From Pseudomonas piscis (GTDB lineage: Bacteria; Pseudomonadota; Gammaproteobacteria; Pseudomonadales; Pseudomonadaceae): a stretch of 64,000 bases of DNA. Below are positions 25,907 through 35,111 of the stretch, one piece after another. Below the pieces are notes generated by a model that worked only from the letters and a program-made list of their open reading frames with translations, did not search any database and was not told the origin of the DNA. The translations under genes were made by a program, and so were the position numbers. Each line of letters begins with the position of its first letter. Positions within the stretch are counted from its first letter, which is position 1. Location of the stretch: assembly GCF_009380155.1 (NCBI RefSeq), contig NZ_WHUV01000009.1, positions 1 through 64,000 of the forward strand, in the 5' to 3' direction.

Positions 25907-27010
25907 ATGTCGCACCCGACCATTGGCGCCATTTCCCCTGCGGAACTGGAGGCTCGTCTACGTTTGCATGGCCTGCCTGGCCTTGGCCCCATGCGTTTCA
26001 AGCGCCTGCTCCAGGCTTTCGGTGGTGCGGCCAAGGCCCTCAGCGCCCCGGCCGCTGCCTGGCAGTCCCTGGGGCTGCCGGCGGCCTGTGCCGAGGCCCG
26101 GCGCAGCGCTACGGTGCGCGAGGGCGCTCGGCGCGCGTTGGCCTGGATAGACGGCCAGGCCAGGCACTTGCTGATGTGGGACCAGCCCGGCTACCCGGCG
26201 TTGCTGGCCCAGTTGGAGGATGCCCCGCCCCTGCTGTTCGTGGCCGGCGATCCGACGATCCTCGAGTCGCCGCAGTTGGCGCTGGTGGGCAGCCGGCGTG
26301 CCTCGCGGCCCGGCCTGGATACTGCGGCGGCGTTTTCCAGGAGCCTGGCCGAGGCCGGTTTCGTCATCACCAGCGGCCTGGCCCTGGGCATCGACGGGGC
26401 CGCGCACCGGGCTGCGCTGGAGGTCGGCGGGCGCACCGTGGCGGTGCTCGGCACCGGCCTGGAAAATTGTTATCCACAGCGTCACCGGGAGCTGGCCCGG
26501 GCGATGGTCGAGCAAGGCAGTGCGCTGGTGTCCGAGTTCGCCCTGGATACCGGGCCGCGCCCGGAGCATTTTCCCCGGCGCAACCGGATCATCAGCGGCC
26601 TGTCCCTGGGGGTGCTGGTGGTCGAGGCCAGTGTCGCCAGCGGCTCGCTGATCACTGCCCGGCTGGCGGCGGAGCAGGGACGCGAGGTGTATGCCATTCC
26701 CGGTTCGATCCATCACCCCGGGGCCCGCGGTTGTCACCAGCTGATCCGCGATGGCGCGGTACTGGTGGAAAGCGTCCAGCACATCCTCGAGACGTTGCAG
26801 GGCTGGCAACGCTTGCCGCCGTCAGTCGAGCCGGTCGCCACCGATTCCCATCCGCTGCTGATCCTGCTGCAAGCCGCTCCCCAGGGTAGCGAGGCCCTGG
26901 CGCTGGCCAGTGGCTGGCCCCTGCCCCGGGTGCTGGCGAGCCTGACCGAGCTGGAGGTCGATGGTCGCGCGGTCAATGAAAACGGGCGCTGGTTTGCGCG
27001 CCTGAGCTAG
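25907..27010 (+). CDS. dprA: DNA-processing protein DprA
   Basis: 367 residues; ATG with AAGGA nine nt upstream. Rossmann-like DprA core: LALVGSRRASRPGLDTAAAFSRSLAEAGFVITSGLALGIDGAAHRAAL, AVLGTGLENCYPQRHRELARAM, FPRRNRIISGLSLGVLVVEA, EQGREVYAIPGSIHHPGARGCHQLIRDGA. The C-terminal ~70 residues form the winged-helix-like domain. It loads RecA on single-stranded DNA during natural transformation. Followed by tsaC after 54 bp. A DnaA box lies inside the gene (26470-26478). Confidence 0.95.
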   Translation: MSHPTIGAISPAELEARLRLHGLPGLGPMRFKRLLQAFGGAAKALSAPAAAWQSLGLPAACAEARRSATVREGARRALAWIDGQARHLLMWDQPGYPALLAQLEDAPPLLFVAGDPTILESPQLALVGSRRASRPGLDTAAAFSRSLAEAGFVITSGLALGIDGAAHRAALEVGGRTVAVLGTGLENCYPQRHRELARAMVEQGSALVSEFALDTGPRPEHFPRRNRIISGLSLGVLVVEASVASGSLITARLAAEQGREVYAIPGSIHHPGARGCHQLIRDGAVLVESVQHILETLQGWQRLPPSVEPVATDSHPLLILLQAAPQGSEALALASGWPLPRVLASLTELEVDGRAVNENGRWFARLS

Positions 27011-27064
27011 GTTTTATAAGCAGGATCGGTAAACTGCGCACAGCTTTTATCTGGAGAGTCGGCA

Positions 27065-27622
27065 ATGGTCAGCAGTTGGCGTGTGCAACAAGCCGCACGA
27101 GAGATTCGCGCAGGGGCGGTGATTGCCTATCCAACCGAAGCGGTCTGGGGCCTGGGGTGCGATCCGTGGAACGAAGAGGCGGTGGATCGCCTGTTGGCGA
27201 TCAAGTCGCGGTCGGTGGACAAGGGCTTGATCCTGATCGCCGACAATATCCACCAGTTCGACTTCCTGTTCGAGGATTTCCCCGACACTTGGATCGAACG
27301 CATGGCCAGCACCTGGCCGGGTCCCAATACCTGGCTGGTGCCCCATCAGAACCTGTTGCCCGAATGGGTCACCGGGCTCCACGACACCGTGGCCCTGCGG
27401 GTCAGCGACCATCCGTTGGTGCGTGAGCTCTGTGCCCTGGTGGGGCCATTGATCTCTACCTCGGCCAACCCCCAGGGGCGCCCGGCGGCGCGGACCCGGT
27501 TGCGGGTCGAACAGTACTTCCGGGGGCAGCTGGACCTGGTCCTGAGCGGCAGCCTGGGTGGACGCAAGAACCCCAGCCTGATCCGCGACCTGGCCACCGG
27601 CAAGGTGATCCGGCCTTCCTGA
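27065..27622 (+). CDS. tsaC: L-threonylcarbamoyladenylate synthase
   Basis: 185 residues of the YrdC/Sua5 family, short form. AYPTEAVWGLGCDPWNEEAVDRLLAIKSR, WPGPNTWLVP, VALRVSDHPLVRELC and LISTSANPQGRPAART are the ATP/bicarbonate/threonine-binding segments. It makes threonylcarbamoyl-AMP for the t6A37 tRNA modification. GGAGAG precedes the ATG. Linked to dprA as in other Pseudomonas. Confidence 0.96.
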   Translation: MVSSWRVQQAAREIRAGAVIAYPTEAVWGLGCDPWNEEAVDRLLAIKSRSVDKGLILIADNIHQFDFLFEDFPDTWIERMASTWPGPNTWLVPHQNLLPEWVTGLHDTVALRVSDHPLVRELCALVGPLISTSANPQGRPAARTRLRVEQYFRGQLDLVLSGSLGGRKNPSLIRDLATGKVIRPS

Positions 27623-27686
27623 GCCGCGCTGGCGAGGGCTGCGGCGCCGATTGGAGCGCGCCACCCTCGCCCACTGTTTCCCTTTA

Positions 27687-28664
27687 CTAGGGCAGCAGTA
27701 CCGTGGAGCCGGTGGTGCGCCGCGCCGAAAGCTCGACGTGGGCCTTGGCCGCGTCCGCCAGAGCGAAACGCTGGTTGATCTCGACCTTGATGTGGCCGCT
27801 GGTGATCATGCCGAACAGGTCGTCGGCCATGCGTTGCAGGTTCTCGGCGCTATTGGCGTAGCTGCCCAGGGTCGGCCGGGTCACGTACAGCGAGCCCTTG
27901 GCCGCGAGGATTCCCAGATTCACCCCTTCCACCGCCCCCGAGGCATTGCCGAAGCTGACCATTAGGCCGCGTGGCGCCAGGCAGTCCAGGGAAGTCAGCC
28001 AAGTGTCCTTGCCGACGCCGTCATAAACCACCGGGCATTTGCGTCCGCCGGTCAGCTCCAGCACCCGCTGGGCCACGTTCTCATGGCTGTAGTCGATGGT
28101 TTCCCAGGCGCCGAGGCCTTTGGCGAGGGCGGCTTTTTCCGGCGAGCTGACGGTACCGATCAGCTTCACCCCCAGGGCCTTGGCCCACTGGCAGGCCAGG
28201 GCGCCGACGCCACCTGCCGCCGCGTGGAACAGCACGGTCTCGCCACCTTTGAGTTCGTAGGTCTGGCGCAGCAGGTACTGCACGGTCAGGCCCTTGAGCA
28301 TCACCGCCGCCGCTTGTTCGAAACTGATGCCCTCAGGCAGCAGCACCAGGTTGGTTTCGGGCAGTACATGCACATCGCTGTAGGCGCCCAGCGGGCCGCT
28401 GCCGTAGCCCACTCGGTCGCCGGCCTTGAAGCGGGTCACCGCGCTGCCCACCGCCTCGACCACCCCCGCGCCTTCGAAACCCATGCCCGAGGGCAAGGCC
28501 GGTGGCGCATACAAGCCACTGCGGTAGTAGTTGTCGATGAAGTTCAGGCCGATGGCCCGGTTGCTGACCCGCACTTCCTGCGGACCCGGTTCGGCCGGCT
28601 GGTAATCCACATACTCAAGTACTTCGGGGCCGCCATGGGCGCGGAACTGGATACGTTTGGCCAT
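27687..28664 (-). CDS. qor: NADPH:quinone oxidoreductase
   Basis: 325 residues from MAKRIQFRAHGGPEVLEY at 28664 (the open frame runs to 28772). Zeta-crystallin-type medium-chain reductase without zinc-site cysteines: AIGLNFIDNYYRSGLY, GMGFEGAGVVEAVG, the nucleotide motif HAAAGGVGALACQWAKALGVKLIGTVSS and DGVGKDTWLTSLDCL. Reduces quinones with NADPH. Convergent with tsaC and divergent from hemF. Confidence 0.93.
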   Translation of the reverse strand: MAKRIQFRAHGGPEVLEYVDYQPAEPGPQEVRVSNRAIGLNFIDNYYRSGLYAPPALPSGMGFEGAGVVEAVGSAVTRFKAGDRVGYGSGPLGAYSDVHVLPETNLVLLPEGISFEQAAAVMLKGLTVQYLLRQTYELKGGETVLFHAAAGGVGALACQWAKALGVKLIGTVSSPEKAALAKGLGAWETIDYSHENVAQRVLELTGGRKCPVVYDGVGKDTWLTSLDCLAPRGLMVSFGNASGAVEGVNLGILAAKGSLYVTRPTLGSYANSAENLQRMADDLFGMITSGHIKVEINQRFALADAAKAHVELSARRTTGSTVLLP

Positions 28665-28991
28665 CTTTCCTCTCTCCTCGATCGCATGTTGAACAGGGCG
28701 TTGAAAAACTACCTGCGTTGCCATCGCTGCGTTGAAAACAGGCTGGTGCGCCAGCCCGGTCAAAATGCTCATTTACACTTGTAAACTGCGTTTTTTCGTC
28801 TGTTTTCGCCTTGCGCTGGCTGCCTCGCCTACATTTTTGAACGGCCTGTTAAAAGTGCCCTATCGGACTCCTCTGCTTGACCTTCGTCAACTGCGGCAGG
28901 CCCCGGCGCGGTGTTATGCTACGCGCCCATTTGCGCCGGCCTGCGCGTCATCCCTAGCGCCGCGTAGCTTTGCCCGACCCAAGGTGATGCC
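28665..28991. other. qor-hemF intergenic region
   Basis: 327 bp, nearly half of it the long palindrome at 28692-28850. The remaining part up to the hemF ribosome site (AAGGTGA) presumably carries the hemF promoter. No gene seen. Confidence 0.5.
28692..28850. repeat. ~159-bp imperfect palindrome between qor and hemF
   Basis: Outer arms AACAGGgCGTTgAAAAA and its near-complement TTTTTgAACGgCCTGTT, inner arms GTTGAAAACAGGC / GTCTGTTTTCGCC, and a central TTTACAcTTGTAAA. I recall similar long hairpin sequences elsewhere in Pseudomonas genomes, so it may be a dispersed element; copy number could not be checked. Confidence 0.5.
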
Positions 28992-29909
28992 ATGACTACC
29001 CGCACCGAGGCCGTGAAGGCCTACCTGCTCGACCTGCAAGACCGTATCTGTGCCGCACTGGAGACCGAAGACGGCGGCGCCCGTTTCATCGAGGACGCCT
29101 GGACCCGCCCTGCCGGCGGTGGCGGTCGTACCCGGGTGATCGGCGATGGCGCGGTGATCGAAAAAGGCGGGGTCAACTTTTCCCATGTGTTCGGCAGCGG
29201 CCTGCCGCCATCGGCCAGTGCTCACCGGCCTGAACTGGCCGGTCGCGGTTTCGAGGCCCTGGGCGTGTCCCTGGTGATCCATCCGCATAACCCCCATGTA
29301 CCGACTTCCCACGCCAACGTGCGGTTCTTCATCGCCGAGAAAGAAGGCGAGGAACCGGTCTGGTGGTTCGGCGGCGGCTTCGACCTGACCCCCTACTACG
29401 CCAACGAGGAAGACTGCGTGCACTGGCACCGGGTCGCCGAACGCGCCTGTGCGCCCTTCGGGCCCGATGTCTATCCACGCTACAAGGCCTGGTGCGACAG
29501 CTACTTCCACATCAAGCACCGCAACGAGCCGCGGGGCATCGGCGGCCTGTTCTTCGACGACCTGAACGAATGGGACTTCGACACCAGCTTCGCCTTCATG
29601 CGCGCCATCGGCGATGCCTACATCGAGGCCTACCTGCCCATCATCCAGCGCCGCAAGGCCACCCCCTACACCGAGCAGCAGCGCGAATTCCAGGAGTTCC
29701 GCCGGGGCCGCTACGTGGAATTCAACCTGGTCTACGACCGTGGCACCCTGTTCGGCCTGCAATCGGGCGGCCGCACCGAGTCGATCCTCATGTCGCTGCC
29801 GCCGCAGGTGCGCTGGGGTTATGACTGGAAGGCCGAGCCGGGCAGCGAGGAAGCGCGCCTGACCGAGTACTTCCTCAAGGATCGCGACTGGCTGGCCGGC
29901 GCCAACTGA
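28992..29909 (+). CDS. hemF: Oxygen-dependent coproporphyrinogen-III oxidase
   Basis: 305 residues, full length. Family blocks: GGVNFSHVFGSGLP, FRFF-type segment HANVRFFIAEKEG, WWFGGGFDLTPYY, WCDSYFHIKHRNEPRGIGGLFFDDL, FRRGRYVEFNLVYDRGTLFGLQSGGRTESILMSLPP. Converts coproporphyrinogen III to protoporphyrinogen IX with O2, the aerobic route to haem. AAGGTGA precedes the ATG; aroE follows after 43 bp. Confidence 0.97.
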   Translation: MTTRTEAVKAYLLDLQDRICAALETEDGGARFIEDAWTRPAGGGGRTRVIGDGAVIEKGGVNFSHVFGSGLPPSASAHRPELAGRGFEALGVSLVIHPHNPHVPTSHANVRFFIAEKEGEEPVWWFGGGFDLTPYYANEEDCVHWHRVAERACAPFGPDVYPRYKAWCDSYFHIKHRNEPRGIGGLFFDDLNEWDFDTSFAFMRAIGDAYIEAYLPIIQRRKATPYTEQQREFQEFRRGRYVEFNLVYDRGTLFGLQSGGRTESILMSLPPQVRWGYDWKAEPGSEEARLTEYFLKDRDWLAGAN

Positions 29910-29952
29910 GCGGACCGGGCGGATGAATCGGCATTGCACAAAGGGGGAAGAG

Positions 29953-30774
29953 ATGGACCAGTACGTTGTCTTCGGTAATCCGATCGGCCACAGCAAGTCG
30001 CCGTTGATCCACCGGCTGTTCGCCGAACAGACCGGCCAGCAGCTGGAATACGCCACCCTGCTGGCGCCCCTGGACGATTTCGCCGGCACCGCCCGGCGCT
30101 TCTTCGCCCACGGGCGCGGGGCCAACGTCACCGTGCCGTTCAAGGAAGAAGCCTATCGCCTGTGCGACAGCCTCACCCGTCGAGCGCAGCGCGCCGGCGC
30201 AGTGAACACCCTGTGCAAACAGGCCGATGGCAGCTTGCTGGGAGACAACACCGACGGTGCCGGGTTGGTGCGCGACCTCACGGTCAACGCCGGGGTCGGC
30301 CTCAAGGGCAAGCGCATCCTGCTGCTGGGCGCCGGTGGCGCGGTGCGTGGTGCCCTGGAGCCGTTGCTGGCCGAGCAACCGGCCTCGGTGGTGATCGCCA
30401 ACCGCACCGTGGAGAAGGCCGAGCAACTGGCCGCGGCCTTCGCCGACCTGGGGCCGGTATCGGCCAGCGGTTACGACTGGCTGGAAGAGTCGGTGGACCT
30501 GATCATCAACGCCACTTCCGCCAGTCTTTCGGGCGAGTTGCCGGCGATCTCCGGCAGTCTGGTCGAGCCGGGCAGGACGGTGTGCTACGACATGATGTAC
30601 GGCAAAGAGCCGACCACCTTCTGCCGTTGGGCCAGCGCACAGGGCGCGGCCCAGGTGCTCGATGGCCTGGGCATGCTCGCCGAGCAGGCGGCAGAAGCCT
30701 TCTTCCTGTGGCGTGGCGTGCGCCCGGACAGCGCCCCGGTACTGGCCGAGCTGCGGCGCCAGCTGGCGCTCTGA
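29953..30774 (+). CDS. aroE: Shikimate dehydrogenase
   Basis: 273 residues from MDQYVVFGNPIGHSKSP at 29953 (GGGGGAAGAG ribosome site; an upstream ATG at 29923 is less likely). Shikimate-binding SKSP and NVTVPFKEEAY, catalytic K, GDNTDGAGL, NADP motif LLLGAGGAVRGAL and ANRTVEKAEQLA, YDMMYGKEPT. Reduces 3-dehydroshikimate in aromatic amino acid synthesis. Confidence 0.97.
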   Translation: MDQYVVFGNPIGHSKSPLIHRLFAEQTGQQLEYATLLAPLDDFAGTARRFFAHGRGANVTVPFKEEAYRLCDSLTRRAQRAGAVNTLCKQADGSLLGDNTDGAGLVRDLTVNAGVGLKGKRILLLGAGGAVRGALEPLLAEQPASVVIANRTVEKAEQLAAAFADLGPVSASGYDWLEESVDLIINATSASLSGELPAISGSLVEPGRTVCYDMMYGKEPTTFCRWASAQGAAQVLDGLGMLAEQAAEAFFLWRGVRPDSAPVLAELRRQLAL

Positions 30775-30848
30775 CCGATCGCCTCATCGTTCATAGCGAT
30801 AGCCGGCTGGCGATGGGCTCGTCGCTATGACCCCACCGCAACCCATGC

Positions 30849-32417
30849 TCAATCCTCAAAGCGGATCGGGCATTGCTCCGCGCCTTCGAGCTTGCGCAAT
30901 TCCTCGATCACCGAGGCTCGCGCCCGGCGCAGGGTCAGGCTGCCACCCTGGCGCCTGAGCCGGCGCGCCTCCTGATGCAGCATCGCCACTCCCGAATAGT
31001 CGATGAAGTTGATCTGCCGCGCGTCGATCACCAGTTTCGCCCCGTGGCAGCGCTGCATGCGTACCTGCAGGTAATGGCTGGCGCCGAAGAAGATCGAGCC
31101 GCCGACCCGCAGGACGTCCTCGTCGCCTTCGCGGCTGTACTGCACCCGGGGTTGTGAGGTGCGCTTGAGGTAGAAGAACAGCGACGCCAGGACCCCGGCA
31201 TAGATCGCGGTCTGCAATTCCAGGAGCAAGGTGGCGACGAAGGTCAGGCTCATCACGGCGAACTCGGCGCGACTGACCCGGAACAACGCACGAATCGCCC
31301 GGTGGTCCACCAGGCCCCAGCAGATCAGCAGGATGCTGCCGGCCATGGCGGGGATCGGGATATGGGCGATCAGCCCGGCGCCGGCCACTGCGAACAGCGC
31401 CACCCAGAGCGCCGAGAACACCCCGGCCAGGGGCGAACGGGCGCCGGCCTCGTAGCTCAGCCCCGAGCGGGTGAAGGAGCCGGAGGACAGATAGCCGGAG
31501 AAGAAGGCGCCGACGATGTTCGACAGGCCCTGGGCGCGCACTTCCTGGTTGGCGTCGAGCAGCTGCTCCGAGCGGGCCGATAGCGAGCGGGCGATCGACA
31601 GGCTGGTCACCAGCCCCAGCATGCCCACCGCCACGGCGCTGGGCAGCAGCCGCAGGACCAGCTCCAGGTCCAGCGGCAGAGGGCTCAGGGGCGGCAAGTG
31701 GCCGGCGAAGGCGCTCACCAGCCGTACCTGGCCGAACAGTCCCGGCAGCAGCCAGACCGCCAGCGCACTGAGCACCAGGCTCAGCAGCAGGCCTGGCCAG
31801 CGCGGGGCCAGCAGCTTGAAGCCGACCCCCAGCGCCAGGGTGCCGAGCCCCAGTAGCAGGGACGGCCGGTCTAGGTCGCCCAGGTGCTGCAACAGCAGGC
31901 CCAGGCTGCCAAGGGCGGTGGCCTGGTTCGGCAGGTCCAGGCCCATCAGGTTGGGCAGTTGGCCCAGGGCGATGACCACTGCCGCGCCGAGGGTGAAGCC
32001 CAGTACCACCGAATGCGAGACGAAGTTCACCAGGGCGCCGAAGCGCAGCATCCCCAACAGCCACTGGAAGATCCCGGCCAGCAGGGTCAAGAGCAGGATC
32101 AGCGTGATGTAGTCCGCCGAAGCCGGCACCGCCAAGGGGCTGACGCTGGTGTAGAGAACGATGGAAATGGCCGCCGTGGGGCCGCAGATCAAGTGCCAGG
32201 ACGAGCCCCACAGGCAGGCCACCAGCACCGGGACTATGGCCGCGTACAGCCCGTACTCCGGCGGCAGCCCGGCGATCAGGGCATAGGCGATCGATTGCGG
32301 CAGCGCCAGGATCGCCCCGCTCAGGCCCACCAGCAGGTCGCGGCCGGCACTGGCGCGGGTCTGGCGTGGCAGCCAGCTCAGGAACGGCAGCAGTGAATGG
32401 CGGTCGGGCCAGGCCAT
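30849..32417 (-). CDS. SulP-family anion transporter with STAS domain
   Basis: 522 residues: ~10-12 membrane segments starting after GRDLLVGLSGAILALPQSIAYALIAGLPPEYGLYAAIVP, the SulP signature region, and a C-terminal STAS domain (~440-520: LVIDARQINFIDYSGVAMLHQEARRL). Such carriers move sulfate or other anions. It precedes, in leftward transcription, no other gene; the choline-sulfate genes lie 112 bp upstream on the same strand, so it may export or import sulfate linked to choline sulfate use. A role in sulfate uptake is inferred from synteny with PA0029. Confidence 0.9.
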   Translation of the reverse strand: MAWPDRHSLLPFLSWLPRQTRASAGRDLLVGLSGAILALPQSIAYALIAGLPPEYGLYAAIVPVLVACLWGSSWHLICGPTAAISIVLYTSVSPLAVPASADYITLILLLTLLAGIFQWLLGMLRFGALVNFVSHSVVLGFTLGAAVVIALGQLPNLMGLDLPNQATALGSLGLLLQHLGDLDRPSLLLGLGTLALGVGFKLLAPRWPGLLLSLVLSALAVWLLPGLFGQVRLVSAFAGHLPPLSPLPLDLELVLRLLPSAVAVGMLGLVTSLSIARSLSARSEQLLDANQEVRAQGLSNIVGAFFSGYLSSGSFTRSGLSYEAGARSPLAGVFSALWVALFAVAGAGLIAHIPIPAMAGSILLICWGLVDHRAIRALFRVSRAEFAVMSLTFVATLLLELQTAIYAGVLASLFFYLKRTSQPRVQYSREGDEDVLRVGGSIFFGASHYLQVRMQRCHGAKLVIDARQINFIDYSGVAMLHQEARRLRRQGGSLTLRRARASVIEELRKLEGAEQCPIRFED

Positions 32418-32485
32418 GGGTCCTCGCGTTCAGCGTGTTCAGAGGCGTCAGGGTAAAGCATTGCCGCAGGGCTTACCCCATCCCT

Positions 32486-32520
32486 GTAGGAGCAAGGGGG
32501 CGCCCAACCCTCGCTCCTAC
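32486..32520. repeat. REP element between sulP and choX
   Basis: GTAGGAGC ... GCTCCTAC inverted arms enclosing GGGGGCGCCC; the standard Pseudomonas REP form. Confidence 0.75.
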
Positions 32521-32528
32521 GATGGGTG

Positions 32529-33461
32529 CTAGAGGCGGGCTTGCACGGCTGGCAGCGCATCCTTGCCATCGAGGGTCGTCACACCGTCCAGCCATTGGCC
32601 CAGCACCGCCGGGTTGGCCTTGATCCAGGCCCGGGCGGCCTCGGCATAGCTGACCTTGCGGTTGGCCACCTCGGCCATGATGCCGTTCTCCATGTCCTGG
32701 GTGAACCGCAGGTTGCCCAGTAGCTTGCCGACGTTCGGGCAAGCCTGTGCATACCCCTTGCGGGTCAGGGTGTAGACGCTGCCGCTGGCGCCGAAGTACT
32801 TCTCGCCCCCGGTGAGGTAGCGCATGTTCAGTTGCACGTTCATCGGGTGCGGCGTCCAGCCGAGGAAGGTGACGAACTTGTGTTTCTTCACTGCCCGCGA
32901 CACCTCGGCGAGCATCGCCTGCTCGCTGGATTCCACCAGCTTCCACTGGCCGAGGGCGAAGTCGTCGTGCTTGATGATCTCCTGCAACGACAGGTTGGCC
33001 GGAGCTCCGGAGCCGATGCCGTAGAGCTTCTTGTCGACTTCCCGGGGATGCTGTTCGGCGTATCTGTTCAGGTCGTTGAAGTCATGTACCCCGGCGTCCC
33101 ATACATAGTCCGGCACGGCCAGGGTGAACTGGGTGCCCTCCAGGTTCTGCGCCAGCCGGGTGACATCGCCGTTGGCCACGAACTTGTCATGGAAGCCCTG
33201 CTGCGCCGGCATCCAGTTGCCCAGGAACACGTCTACCCGGCCGTCCTTGAGTCCGCCGAAGATGATCGGCACCGCCAGGGTATCGACCTTGGGTTTGTAG
33301 CCCAGGCCCTCGAGCAAGAAGCCGGTGATGGCGTTGGTGGCGGCGATGTCGCTCCAGCCCGGGTCGGCCATCTTCACCGTCTCGCATCCAGGCTCGGCCC
33401 AGGCCGGTGCGCTGGCCAAAAGCACCAGCGTGGCGATCGCTGCTGTGGATAACTTCTGCAT
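32529..33461 (-). CDS. choX: Choline ABC-transporter substrate-binding protein
   Basis: 310 residues with a signal peptide (MQKLSTAAIATLVLLASAPAWA) and the ChoX/ProX-type periplasmic fold: VKMADPGWSDIAATNAITGFLLEGLGY, FLGNWMPAQQGF, GIGSGAPANLSLQE, FLGWTPHPMNVQLNMRYL. The WxD/aromatic ligands fit quaternary-ammonium binding. It lies 21 bp after betC in the same direction, so it probably supplies choline or choline sulfate; the permease and ATPase genes are not nearby. Two DnaA boxes lie at its 5' end. Confidence 0.92.
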   Translation of the reverse strand: MQKLSTAAIATLVLLASAPAWAEPGCETVKMADPGWSDIAATNAITGFLLEGLGYKPKVDTLAVPIIFGGLKDGRVDVFLGNWMPAQQGFHDKFVANGDVTRLAQNLEGTQFTLAVPDYVWDAGVHDFNDLNRYAEQHPREVDKKLYGIGSGAPANLSLQEIIKHDDFALGQWKLVESSEQAMLAEVSRAVKKHKFVTFLGWTPHPMNVQLNMRYLTGGEKYFGASGSVYTLTRKGYAQACPNVGKLLGNLRFTQDMENGIMAEVANRKVSYAEAARAWIKANPAVLGQWLDGVTTLDGKDALPAVQARL

Positions 33462-33482
33462 GCTCTTCCCCTTGGGTTTTTG

Positions 33483-34997
33483 TCATTGGTCTTGGCAGGG
33501 TTGTGGATAACGAGCCTTGCGCTCCAGGTCATCGAGGTCGATATGGTTGCGCATGTACTGCGCGCTGGCGTCCACCAGCGGCTGGTGGTCCCAGCTCTTG
33601 AGCTTGCCGATGCCCAGGGCCGTGGCGACGAAACGCCGGCGCCGCTGGCTGGCGAGCACTTGTTGGTGGATCCGAGGCATGTCCCAACGGTTGCGGGCCT
33701 CCTGGAGGAAGTCGGCGAACAGCTGGCGATGCTCCGCTGAGCGGGACAGTTCCTCGCGTTCGTGTGGGTCGTTGGCCACGTCGAACAACAGGCATGGGTC
33801 GTCCTCGCTGTAGATGAACTTGTAGGCGCCGCGGCGGATCATCATCAGCGGGCCGATGGTGCCTTCGGCCATGTATTCGCCGAATACCTCGTCATGCCCG
33901 CCCTGCCCTTGCAGGTGCGGCAGCAACGAGCGCCCGTCCAAGGGCAGGTCAGGTTCAAGGGCGCCACCGGCCAGTTCCACCAGGGTCGGCAGCAGGTCGG
34001 CGGTGGACACCGCCTGGCTGACCCGGCCGGCGGCGAATTGCCCGGGGGCATGGATCAGCAGCGGCACCCGGGCGGCCATTTCGAACCAGTGCATTTTGTA
34101 CCAGAGGCCACGCTCGCCCAGCATGTCGCCGTGGTCGCCGGAGAACACCACGATGGTGTCGTCCGCCAGGCCGGTCTCCTCCAGGGTCTGCAGCAACCGG
34201 CCAACGTTATCGTCGATGTAGCTGCAGGCGCCGAAGTAGGCCCGCCGGGCATCGCGGATCTTGTCCTCGGGCAGTGGTTTGTCCCACAGGTCGTAGACCT
34301 TGAGCAGGCGTTGGGAATGCGGGTCCTGCTGGTCCTGGGGCAGCGCCTGGGGCATGGGGATCTGCTCGTCGCGATACAGGTCCCAGTAGGCCTTGGCGAT
34401 GGTGTACGGATCGTGGGGGTGGGTCATCGATACGGTCAGGCAGAACGGCTGGTCGCCGGCCTCGCGGACATGGTCGAACAGGTATTGCCGGGCCTTGAAC
34501 AGCACCTCCTCGTCGAAGTCCAGCTGGTTGGTGCGCACGCAGGGACCGGCCTGCAATACCGAGGACATGTTGTGGTACCAACTGGGGCGTACGCCTGGCT
34601 GGTCCCAGTTCACCGCCCAGCCGTAGTCGGCGGGGTAGATGTCGCTGGTCAGGCGCTCTTCATAGCCGTGCAGCTGGTCCGGGCCGCAAAAGTGCATCTT
34701 GCCCGACAGCGCCGTGCGGTAGCCCAGGCGCCGCAGGTAGTGGGCGTAGGTCGGTACATCGGCGGGAAAGTCGGCGGCGTTGTCGTAGGCGCCGATCTTG
34801 CTGGGCAACTGCCCGCTGACCAGGGTGAAGCGCGAGGGGGCACACAACGGGCTGTTGCAGTAGGCCGCCTCGAACACCACGCCCTCGGCGGCCAGGCGCG
34901 CAAGGTGCGGCAAGCGGATCGGCGATGGACCGTAGAACGGCAGCAAGGGCGCGGCCATCTGGTCGGCCATGATGAAAAGAATGTTCTTGCGCTTCAT
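33483..34997 (-). CDS. betC: Choline-sulfatase
   Basis: 504 residues from MKRKNILFIMADQMAAP at 34997 (the frame is open six codons further). Type I sulfatase: metal-binding DQ, NSPLCAPSRFTLVSGQLPS with the CxPxR site whose Cys becomes formylglycine, SGDHGDMLGERGLWYKMHWFE, and the choline-sulfatase-specific C-terminal part. Hydrolyses choline-O-sulfate to choline and sulfate, feeding glycine betaine synthesis. Divergent from a LysR regulator, its likely activator. Confidence 0.95.
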   Translation of the reverse strand: MKRKNILFIMADQMAAPLLPFYGPSPIRLPHLARLAAEGVVFEAAYCNSPLCAPSRFTLVSGQLPSKIGAYDNAADFPADVPTYAHYLRRLGYRTALSGKMHFCGPDQLHGYEERLTSDIYPADYGWAVNWDQPGVRPSWYHNMSSVLQAGPCVRTNQLDFDEEVLFKARQYLFDHVREAGDQPFCLTVSMTHPHDPYTIAKAYWDLYRDEQIPMPQALPQDQQDPHSQRLLKVYDLWDKPLPEDKIRDARRAYFGACSYIDDNVGRLLQTLEETGLADDTIVVFSGDHGDMLGERGLWYKMHWFEMAARVPLLIHAPGQFAAGRVSQAVSTADLLPTLVELAGGALEPDLPLDGRSLLPHLQGQGGHDEVFGEYMAEGTIGPLMMIRRGAYKFIYSEDDPCLLFDVANDPHEREELSRSAEHRQLFADFLQEARNRWDMPRIHQQVLASQRRRRFVATALGIGKLKSWDHQPLVDASAQYMRNHIDLDDLERKARYPQPCQDQ

Positions 34998-35111
34998 GGG
35001 ATCGCGGCATTCCATAGTCGATGGTTATGCGAGATTGCTGCGATCGAGGATGGATTCCATGCCGGTGGCGGTAAAGCCCATGCACGACAATGACTAGGAT
35101 AAGCACAGCTT

